Below, piece by piece: positions 1 to 6,129 of a stretch of DNA of 6,129 bases. The DNA comes from Planctomycetota bacterium (GTDB lineage: Bacteria > Planctomycetota > UBA1135 > UBA2386), in contig CANGSN010000210.1 of NCBI GenBank assembly GCA_947455805.1, positions 1 to 6,129 of the forward strand. Reading direction: 5' to 3'. Below the pieces are notes generated by a model. It saw only the letters and a list, made by a program, of their open reading frames with translations, had not been told where the DNA came from and searched no databases. The translations under genes were made by a program, and so were the position numbers. Every line of letters starts with the position of its first letter. Position 1 is the first letter of the stretch.

Positions 1-1274
1 AACCTGCGCTCGAGGCCGCTGCGCGGCGCCTGGTAGCTCGGGTAGCCATCGGCGCCGGGCACCGCGAGCCACGCGTAGCCGCCGGTGGCGAGGATGTTCT
101 CACGGCGCAGCCCAGCCGGGCTGCCGGGGCTCTGCACTTCGAGCGTGTTCGCCATCTCGATCCAGCGCTGCGCTTCGGCGAGCCGGCGCACCGCCGGATG
201 CAGCGACGGCTGCAGGATCAGCTTCGAGACCGCCATGTCGCCCGAGAAGCCGGGGCCTTGCGTGCGGTTGCTGCCGTCTTGGATCAGATGGAACACCGGC
301 TGCTGGCTGAGGCGGTAGCCGAGCAGTTCGCCGAGCTTGCCACCGTCCGGGTTCATGTCGGGCTCGGGCCCGTTCCAGCAGTAGTTCAGCACCGCGCGCC
401 CACCGCGCTTCAGGTACTCGTACACGGCGTTGGCTTCGCGCTCCTGCAGGTCGAGCCGCGGCTCGAGCAGCATCACCAGCGAGGCGTCGGCCGGCACCGC
501 GCCGGCGTCGCGCAGGTTCAGCACGCGCACGTCGAAGCCCGCCTGCTGCAGCGCCAGGAACAGGCTGTCGTAGCCGGCGGGCGTGCCCGAGTTGCTGTCG
601 CTGCCCGGCGCCTTGCCGTTCTTCAGCACGTAGCAGACCGGCACGCCCATGACGAGCAGCGACTTCAGCGCCGACGAGATCGCCATCTCGCCCTGGAAGT
701 CCTTCAGCACCGGCAGCGACACCTTGCCGCCGGGCCCGGGCATGCCGGTGTTCGGCACGTCGATGACGGCGAGGTCGGTCAGCAGCGACAGCTTGCGGTG
801 CCGCAGCTCCTTGCCGGCCTGGCGCACGGCGACGACCAGCACGTCGCCCTCGGCGACCTTGTAGTCGAAGCGTTCCGCCGCCTCGCGCACCGCCGACTGG
901 CCGATGGCGTTGAAGTCGTGGTCGACGACGGTGACCGCTTCGCCGCCGAGGTACTGGTAGCTCTTCAGCAGCTGGCGGGTCAAGTCGGCGAGCCGGCTGC
1001 GGATGGTCAGGAACTGGCGGTCGAAGTCGGTCTGCGCTTCGCCCTGCAGCGGCGGCGCCAGCAGGTGCAGCTGGATCTCCGCCTTGTCGGCGCGCAGCTC
1101 GCGCAGCAGTTCGGTCGTCACCGGATCGACGCTGTTGACGCGCTGCGGCGTCAGGTCGATCAGCGCCTTCAGCGCCGGCCGCGACGCGACGAAGACGAGC
1201 AGCGCCCACACCGCCAGCATCAGCACGGCGCCGACGCCGAGGTTGCCGATCGAAGCGAAACGGCGGGCCTTCAT
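1..1274 (-). CDS. GldG-like ABC transporter auxiliary protein (3' end outside window)
   Basis: The frame is open from ATG at 1274 to the window edge, giving 424 residues without a stop. It resembles the GldG/ABC-transporter auxiliary family (ABC_transp_aux type), membrane-anchored proteins that accompany ABC-2 permeases. The sequence shows a short basic start (MKARRF), one membrane segment at about residues 11-31, then a long soluble region expected outside the cytoplasmic membrane. Family-like landmarks are DLTPQRVNSVDP (40-51), FQGEMAISSALKSLL (193-207), followed by a Rossmann-like stretch where VPVCYVLKNG (211-220) and a YLKRGGRAVLNY segment (287-298) resemble the usual 'L..GGRLLVL' strand. 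Family members often end with a second membrane helix, which would lie beyond the edge. Its start overlaps the permease stop (ATGA) and is preceded by GGAGG with 5-nt spacing, so it is the third gene of an ATPase-permease-auxiliary operon. Family assignment is fairly firm; substrate and precise role are unknown, and gliding motility should not be assumed outside Bacteroidota. Confidence 0.82.
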   Translation of the reverse strand, partial: MKARRFASIGNLGVGAVLMLAVWALLVFVASRPALKALIDLTPQRVNSVDPVTTELLRELRADKAEIQLHLLAPPLQGEAQTDFDRQFLTIRSRLADLTRQLLKSYQYLGGEAVTVVDHDFNAIGQSAVREAAERFDYKVAEGDVLVVAVRQAGKELRHRKLSLLTDLAVIDVPNTGMPGPGGKVSLPVLKDFQGEMAISSALKSLLVMGVPVCYVLKNGKAPGSDSNSGTPAGYDSLFLALQQAGFDVRVLNLRDAGAVPADASLVMLLEPRLDLQEREANAVYEYLKRGGRAVLNYCWNGPEPDMNPDGGKLGELLGYRLSQQPVFHLIQDGSNRTQGPGFSGDMAVSKLILQPSLHPAVRRLAEAQRWIEMANTLEVQSPGSPAGLRRENILATGGYAWLAVPGADGYPSYQAPRSGLERR

Positions 1275-2038
1275 GCGATCCTCCGCGACGACAGGCTGAC
1301 GCCGGTCAGGAACAGGAAGAAGGCGACACCGCCGACGTAGAAGGCGATCTGGCTGGTGTCGATCAGGCCGCGCGCGAACCAGTTGGCGAAGTTGCCCATC
1401 ACGTCGAACTTGTCGAGCAGCTCGCGCACGTAGTAGTTCTGGCCGGCGGCACCGAGGTTGTTCGCCAGCATGCGCGGGCCCTGCATCAGGCCGAAGTCGA
1501 ACAGGATCGCCAACAATGCGGCGAGCAGCACGTTGTCGGTCAGGCTGCTGGCGAACACGCCGAACGCGAGCAGCATGCCGCTCAGCAGGAACATGCCGAG
1601 GTAGGCGGCGAACACCGGCCCGAAGGCGAGGTCGGCGTCGAGGAACGGCCCGAGCTGCAGCAGCTCGAGCACCAGCACGCTCGGCAGCCACAGCAGCGCG
1701 AAGAACGCCGACGCCGCCGCCCACTTGCCGACGACGACCTCGAAGTCGCGCACCGGTGCTGTCATCAGCGTCTCCAGCGACCCGGTGCGCCGTTCTTCGG
1801 CGAACGTGCGCATGGTCAGGATGCCGGGCACCAGCACGACCATCCAGAACGTGCTGGTCAGGCCGTAGGTCGCGCTCGGCAGCAGGTCCTGGTCGGCGCG
1901 GTAGTAGTCGAAGCTGTAGACGACGCCGTACACCTCGAAGCCGCGCCACAGGTAGAAGACGACGGCGATGATCCAGCTGACCGGGCTGATGCAGTAGGAG
2001 AACAGCTCCTTCTGGAAGGTCACGAGCAGGCGGTTCAT
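1271..2038 (-). CDS. ABC-2 type transporter permease (GldF-like)
   Basis: This gene encodes a 255-residue integral membrane subunit that should form the translocation path of an ABC-2 transporter in the cytoplasmic membrane, probably as a dimer. About six hydrophobic segments are visible, near residues 17-40, 60-76, 107-130, 140-162, 167-186 and 229-248. The diagnostic ABC-2 sequence RTFAEERRTGSLETLMTAPV (77-96) follows the second segment and, in this family, forms the cytoplasmic coupling region that meets the ATPase. FASSLTDN (162-169) is a further family-typical stretch. Length and order of segments match GldF-like permeases. The ATG overlaps the ATPase stop as ATGA, and GGAGG lies 7 nt upstream, so this start is well supported and translation is probably coupled to the upstream gene. 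The stop in turn overlaps the start of the GldG-like gene. Family assignment is strong; the transported substrate cannot be told from sequence. Confidence 0.92.
   Translation of the reverse strand: MNRLLVTFQKELFSYCISPVSWIIAVVFYLWRGFEVYGVVYSFDYYRADQDLLPSATYGLTSTFWMVVLVPGILTMRTFAEERRTGSLETLMTAPVRDFEVVVGKWAAASAFFALLWLPSVLVLELLQLGPFLDADLAFGPVFAAYLGMFLLSGMLLAFGVFASSLTDNVLLAALLAILFDFGLMQGPRMLANNLGAAGQNYYVRELLDKFDVMGNFANWFARGLIDTSQIAFYVGGVAFFLFLTGVSLSSRRIA
1280..1284 (-). promoter_or_regulatory. Ribosome binding site of the GldG-like gene
   Basis: The minus strand reads GGAGG, then ATCGC, then ATG. This perfect Shine-Dalgarno core with 5-nt spacing lies inside the end of the permease gene and fixes the start at 1274. 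Confidence 0.8.
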
Positions 2039-3021
2039 CGCGCGGCCTCCGCATCGGCAGACGTCGCCGCGGCGACCGGCTCGCTGGCGCGTTCGCTGCC
2101 TTCGGTGATGGCGTGGAAGTAGGCCTCGAGCGTCGGCCGATCGAGCCGCAGCTCGCGCACGGCGAGCCCGGCCTGCAGCAGCCGGCGGCCGATCTCGGCA
2201 CACGGATCGTGGCCAGCGGCCACCACCGCGGTGAACGTCGACGAAGCACCGTCGGCCGTCACCTGCGGCACGCCGGCGATGCCCGGCAACTCGCGCAGCA
2301 GCGGCAGCACGTTCGCCGCCGGTGCCTGCACGCCGAGCTGCAGCGTGCTGACGCCGGTGCGCGCGACCAGCTGGTCGGGCGGCCCGTCGGCGCGCAGCGT
2401 GCCGCGGTGGATGATCAGCACGCGCGAAGTCACTTCCTGCACTTCGCCGAGGATGTGGCTCGAGAACAGGATCGTGTGCTCGTTCGCCAGCTCGCGCACG
2501 ACCTGCTTGATGCGCACGCGCTGGTTCGGGTCGAGGCCGCTGGTCGGCTCGTCGAGGATCAGGATCGGCGGGTTGGCGACCAGCGCATCGGCGAGGCCGA
2601 CGCGCTGGCGGTAGCCGTGCGAAACCTGGCCGCACAGCTTGCGGCCGACGTCGGCGATGCCGGCCTTCTCCATCGCGCGTTCGACCGCGACGCGCCGCTC
2701 GCGCGACGGCACGCCCTTCAGCTTGGCGCGGTAGTGCAGGTACTCGGTGACGCGCAGGTCCGGGTAGATCGGCACCTCCTGCGGCAGGTAGCCGAGGTTC
2801 TTGCGCACCGACAGCGAGTCGGCGGCGACGTCGAAGCCGGCGACGGTCGCGGTGCCGGAACTCGCCGGATGGAACCCGGTCAGCACGCGGATCGTCGTCG
2901 TCTTGCCAGCACCATTCGGGCCGAGGAAGCCGACGACCTCGCCGCGCGCGATTTCGAAGGACAACCGGTCGACGGCCAAGAACGGGCCGTAGCGCTTCGT
3001 CAGCTCGGAGACGGAGATCAT
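2035..3021 (-). CDS. ABC transporter ATP-binding protein (GldA/NatA-like)
   Basis: This 328-residue cytoplasmic ATPase should energise the ABC-2 permease encoded immediately downstream. The nucleotide-binding domain (about 1-215) shows Walker A GPNGAGKTT (34-42), the Q-loop glutamine in YLPQE (Q81), signature region VSHGYRQRVGLADAL (133-147), Walker B ILILDEPT (153-160), D-loop SGLD (161-164) and the switch histidine in SSH (H189). The signature departs from LSGGQ, as is usual in the GldA-like group, where a 'SKGYRQR' form is common. Residues from about 220 to 305 form the C-terminal accessory domain (DUF4162-like), followed by a low-complexity Ala/Glu tail. ATG at 3021 is chosen because the family begins 'MI.V..LTKRYG'. 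The frame stays open upstream to a TTG at 3159, but that extension is basic and unlike the family, with no better start between. No Shine-Dalgarno sequence precedes 3021. It is the first gene of a three-gene coupled operon. Confidence 0.93.
   Translation of the reverse strand: MISVSELTKRYGPFLAVDRLSFEIARGEVVGFLGPNGAGKTTTIRVLTGFHPASSGTATVAGFDVAADSLSVRKNLGYLPQEVPIYPDLRVTEYLHYRAKLKGVPSRERRVAVERAMEKAGIADVGRKLCGQVSHGYRQRVGLADALVANPPILILDEPTSGLDPNQRVRIKQVVRELANEHTILFSSHILGEVQEVTSRVLIIHRGTLRADGPPDQLVARTGVSTLQLGVQAPAANVLPLLRELPGIAGVPQVTADGASSTFTAVVAAGHDPCAEIGRRLLQAGLAVRELRLDRPTLEAYFHAITEGSERASEPVAAATSADAEAAR
2046..2050 (-). promoter_or_regulatory. Ribosome binding site of the permease gene
   Basis: The minus strand reads GGAGG, then CCGCGCG, then ATG at 2038. 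A perfect core with 7-nt spacing lies within the last codons of the ATPase gene, allowing direct initiation as well as reinitiation at the ATGA overlap. Confidence 0.8.
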
Positions 3022-3032
3022 GCAGCGAAGGC

Positions 3033-3062
3033 GGTATCGCGGTCGGGAGCCGGCGTAACCAA
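3033..3062 (-). promoter_or_regulatory. Candidate promoter of the ABC operon (leaderless or very short leader)
   Basis: On the minus strand TTGGTT (3057-3062) is followed after 18 nt by GATACC (3033-3038). Each hexamer matches the sigma-70 consensus at three positions, so this is a weak candidate. If used, transcription would begin near 3026, only about 5 nt before the ATG at 3021. That would agree with the missing Shine-Dalgarno sequence there. Confidence 0.25.
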
Positions 3063-3190
3063 CGCAAGGGGCGCCGAGTGCCTCCGCGAACCGCGCGAGG
3101 AAGACTATTCGGCTCGACGACGAAGGCCAGCAGAGAGGCGGCGGAACTCGCGGTGGCAACGGCGCGCCGACGAGCGGTCCGGAAACGTGC

Positions 3191-3212
3191 GCGGCCGCGT
3201 CGCCGCGGCCGC
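3191..3212 (-). terminator. 9-bp GC hairpin between dnaK and the ABC operon (possible terminator)
   Basis: A perfect 9-bp inverted repeat, GCGGCCGCG and CGCGGCCGC, encloses a 4-nt loop. It lies 88 nt past the dnaK stop. In the minus direction it is followed by GCACGTTTCCGG, with only three T residues, so it is not a classical intrinsic terminator. It may help to end or stabilise the dnaK transcript. Each arm contains the octamer GCGGCCGC, itself a palindrome (a NotI site). Confidence 0.35.
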
Positions 3213-3300
3213 TGCATCGAGAGGCACTTCGAGGTGAGCGCTTTGGCGCCGCCGGCGAGCGAGAGCACTCAGATCGTGCTTGCCGCCGCGCGCCGAGCCG

Positions 3301-5202
<1,902 letters not shown>

Positions 5203-5207
5203 GGTGG

Positions 5208-5212
5208 CTCCT
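5208..5212 (-). promoter_or_regulatory. Ribosome binding site of dnaK
   Basis: The minus strand reads AGGAG, then CCACC, then ATG at 5202. The good core and 5-nt spacing confirm the dnaK start over other in-frame codons. Confidence 0.8.
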
Positions 5213-5277
5213 GATGCCGCGGCCGCCGCGAGGGGCGCCGAGGCCGATGCGAACGAACTGCCGCCGCGACCCGAACA

Positions 5278-5299
5278 CCGAGCCGCGGCGGCTCCTCGG
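5278..5299 (-). other. Leader hairpin upstream of dnaK
   Basis: Plus-strand arms GAGCCG (5280-5285) and CGGCTC (5289-5294) enclose a 3-nt loop. An alternative pairing uses CCGAG (5278-5282) with CTCGG (5295-5299), plus a shared CCG/CGG step. The two pairings compete for one bulge. It lies about 75 nt upstream of the dnaK start and would be in the mRNA leader if the promoter near 5350-5376 is used. It could equally be a by-product of high GC. Confidence 0.3.
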
Positions 5300-5349
5300 G
5301 AATGTCAAAAGCCGTGCCCAGCGGCAACGCCGGCCGTAGTCGCTGGAGA

Positions 5350-5376
5350 CAATGGAGTTATGGCGACAGCTCCAGG
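5350..5376 (-). promoter_or_regulatory. Candidate heat-shock-type promoter of dnaK
   Basis: The minus strand reads CCTGGAG (5370-5376), a 12-nt spacer, then CTCCATTG (5350-5357). This resembles the sigma-32 pattern CTTGAAA, 11-16 nt, CCCCATnT: about four of seven matches upstream and most positions downstream. It would give a leader of about 140 nt. Sigma-32 consensus is established for Proteobacteria, and the host lineage here is not known, so confidence is low. No CIRCE operator (TTAGCACTC, 9 nt, GAGTGCTAA) is seen upstream of dnaK. Confidence 0.28.
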
Positions 5377-5392
5377 CGAACGTGCGCCAATC

Positions 5393-5422
5393 TGGCAGCC
5401 AGCGGCGGCGCTGCGGCTGCCA
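5393..5422 (-). terminator. Stem-loop after the MATE gene, probable transcription end
   Basis: Plus-strand arms TGGCAGCC (5393-5400) and GGCTGCCA (5415-5422) pair perfectly over 8 bp. An inner AGCG/CGCT stem (5401-5404 with 5409-5412) follows, with a 2-nt bulge and a 4-nt loop. It begins 15 nt after the MATE stop, the expected place for a terminator. The following minus-strand bases (GATTGGCG) lack a T-run, so it would be a non-canonical terminator or a 3'-end stabiliser. Confidence 0.5.
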
Positions 5423-5437
5423 CGCTGACAGAGACCG

Positions 5438-6129
5438 TCATTCCGGCCGGGCCCAGCGACCGCGCGCGACGAGGCCGAGTTGCAGCAGCGCGACCACCAC
5501 CATGCCACCGCCAAGGGCAAGGTAGAGCGCCGCGGTCGAGCCCTCGCCGACCAGCAGCACCGCGGCGTAGGCGACGGCGAAGCCGAGCAGGTCGAGGCGC
5601 AGCGGCGCCTGCATCGCCCCGGCCCCCTGCACGGCGCCGATCGCCCCCAGCGCCGCGGCGCCAGCGACGTGGCTCCAGCCGGCACCGGCGAAGTAGTCGG
5701 CGGCGAATGCGACCACCGCCGGCTTCGGCCCCGGCAAACACCAGCCGACCAGCACGTCGGCGAACGCGATCATCGCCAGCACGCAGATCGCACCGAACGC
5801 CGCCGCCTGCACCGCGGCGGCGAAGCCGGCGTGGCGCGCCGCCCGTTCGCGGCCCACCACCACCGCGCGCCCGGCGTAGGCCGTCGCCGCGTTGGCGAAG
5901 CCGATCGACGCGAACAGCACCACGGTGTCATAGCGCGTGGTGATGCTGAACGCGATCGCGGCCCCCTCGCCGTGGCCGTTCCGCAGCAACGGCGTCAGCA
6001 GCAGCACGAGGCCGGCGCGCAGGCCGATCTGCAGCGACTGCGGCCACGCGTCGCGCAGCAGCGGCAGTGCCACTGCCGGCGGTGGCACTGCCGGCGGTGG
6101 CACTGCCGGTGGTGGCACTGCCGGTGGTG
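5438..6129 (-). CDS. MATE-family efflux transporter, C-terminal half (5' end outside window)
   Basis: The frame enters at the right edge and ends with TGA at 5438, giving about 230 residues. It matches the C-lobe of a MATE (multidrug and toxic compound extrusion) antiporter, a cytoplasmic-membrane exporter driven by H+ or Na+ gradients. Counting from the edge, a proline-rich array (PPPAV units) is followed by six hydrophobic segments: LQIGLRAGLVLLLTPLL, the segment around DTVVLFASIGFANAA, AAFGAICVLAMIAFADVLVG, the segment around VAGAAALGAIGAVQGAGAM, LLGFAVAYAAVLLVGEG and LALGGGMVVVALLQLGLV. AYAGRAVVVGRERAARHAG resembles the conserved MATE stretch 'G...GAg...rA' after helix 8, and GAIGAVQGAGAM the helix 10 'G.lrGaG' motif. 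A full MATE is about 450 residues, so the missing part should be the N-lobe. Each repeat unit carries a GTG codon in frame, and these should not be taken as the true start. Drug or ion specificity cannot be read from this half. Confidence 0.8.
   Translation of the reverse strand, partial: PPAVPPPAVPPPAVPPPAVALPLLRDAWPQSLQIGLRAGLVLLLTPLLRNGHGEGAAIAFSITTRYDTVVLFASIGFANAATAYAGRAVVVGRERAARHAGFAAAVQAAAFGAICVLAMIAFADVLVGWCLPGPKPAVVAFAADYFAGAGWSHVAGAAALGAIGAVQGAGAMQAPLRLDLLGFAVAYAAVLLVGEGSTAALYLALGGGMVVVALLQLGLVARGRWARPE
6071..6129. repeat. 15-bp in-frame tandem repeat encoding PPPAV (4 copies, continues past edge)
   Basis: The plus-strand unit CACTGCCGGYGGTGG occurs at 6071-6085, 6086-6100, 6101-6115 and 6116-6129 (last copy cut one base short by the window). 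Copies 1-2 have C and copies 3-4 have T at the variable position. On the coding (minus) strand each unit is CCACCRCCGGCAGTG, giving Pro-Pro-Pro-Ala-Val, and the C/T change is silent. It lies at the N-terminal side of the visible MATE C-lobe, matching the inter-lobe loop. Confidence 0.93.

Larger units (their letters stand above)
3022..3300. other. Intergenic region between dnaK and the ABC operon
   Basis: No convincing gene is seen in these 279 bases; all open frames are Arg- and Ala-rich with no recognisable family or ribosome binding site. The stretch holds an imperfect stem-loop close to the dnaK stop (inner arms AGCAC 3264-3268 and GTGCT 3276-3280, 7-nt loop), the 9-bp hairpin at 3191-3212, and the candidate promoter next to the ABC start. 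Its length suggests that dnaK and the ABC operon are separate transcription units, though read-through cannot be excluded. Confidence 0.6.
5203..5437. other. Intergenic region between the MATE gene and dnaK
   Basis: These 235 bases hold no supportable gene. In the minus direction they contain the post-MATE stem-loop, a candidate heat-shock promoter, a TTGACA hexamer (5303-5308) without a convincing -10 partner, the leader hairpin and the dnaK ribosome binding site. The AT-richer patches near 5300-5310 and 5349-5362 stand out from the surrounding GC-rich sequence, as expected for promoter DNA. Confidence 0.6.

Noticed and set aside
198..1340. Long plus-strand and alternate minus-strand frames over the GldG-like gene
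   Set aside because: All are Arg-, His- or Ala-rich shadows. The true frame is the one open to the left edge, with an N-terminal membrane helix, family motifs and a GGAGG site.
3022..3159. A 46-residue N-terminal extension of the ABC ATPase from TTG at 3159
   Set aside because: The extension is Pro/Arg/Ser-rich, unlike the family, and would start at a rare TTG codon. The family start falls at ATG 3021.
2113..3237. A 374-codon plus-strand frame antisense to the ABC ATPase
   Set aside because: No family resemblance, and the opposite strand has every ABC motif; a composition shadow.
3264..3280. CIRCE-like half sites AGCAC/GTGCT downstream of dnaK
   Set aside because: The spacing between the arms is 7 nt instead of 13, the flanking TT/AA are absent, and the location is after dnaK rather than before it. 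It is more likely a simple hairpin.
5303..5308. A perfect TTGACA (minus strand) as the -35 box of a dnaK housekeeping promoter
   Set aside because: At spacings of 16-18 nt only GC hexamers such as CGGCTC are found, with no acceptable -10. It may be a chance match.
6086..6118. GTG codons in the repeat array as start codons of a short MATE-like protein
   Set aside because: They recur in every repeat unit, lack a ribosome binding site, and the frame is open to the window edge; a C-lobe alone would be only half a MATE transporter.
6071..6129. The tandem repeat as a CRISPR array or iteron origin
   Set aside because: Units are contiguous with no spacers and lie in frame in a coding sequence, so a coding minisatellite explains them better.

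Overview
The window is a very GC-rich stretch (roughly 70% by eye) of bacterial chromosome. All supportable genes lie on the minus strand, so transcription runs from high to low coordinates. In reading order they are: the C-terminal half of a MATE-family multidrug/cation antiporter (cut by the right edge), a complete dnaK, and an ABC-2 type transport operon of ATPase, permease and GldG-like auxiliary protein, the last cut by the left edge. DnaK has the N-terminal insertion typical of Gram-negative Hsp70s. The DnaK sequence and the ATPase-permease-GldG layout fit a high-GC Gram-negative lineage such as Planctomycetota, Verrucomicrobiota or another deep-branching phylum. This is an impression from family knowledge, and no marker in the window fixes the taxon.

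Right part (5438-6129): the MATE C-lobe (about six membrane segments) follows an in-frame 15-bp tandem repeat encoding Pro-Pro-Pro-Ala-Val, placed where the loop between the two six-helix lobes should be. The repeat runs off the window. Just after the MATE stop is a strong 30-nt stem-loop (5393-5422).

Middle (3301-5437): a 235-bp non-coding stretch holds the stem-loop, a weak heat-shock-type promoter candidate, a leader hairpin and a good ribosome binding site. It is followed by dnaK (633 aa), with all ATPase, linker and substrate-domain landmarks. No grpE, dnaJ or hrcA flanks it here, so this dnaK sits outside the usual chaperone operon. It carries an unusual set of cysteines.

Left part (1-3300): a 279-bp gap after dnaK contains a hairpin built from two NotI-type octamers. 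The three ABC genes then follow, joined by two ATGA stop/start overlaps, each second gene having a perfect GGAGG. The first gene of the operon has no Shine-Dalgarno sequence and may be read from a very short or leaderless mRNA. The three products should form one membrane complex: the ATPase energises the ABC-2 permease, and the GldG-like protein contributes a large extracytoplasmic domain. The substrate is not known from sequence.

I see no mobile element, CRISPR array, tRNA or rRNA. The long plus-strand frames, notably one antisense to all of dnaK, are composition shadows. The items most worth a second look are the Pro-rich repeat in the transporter, the SD-less operon head, the cysteine pattern in DnaK and the compact hairpins.
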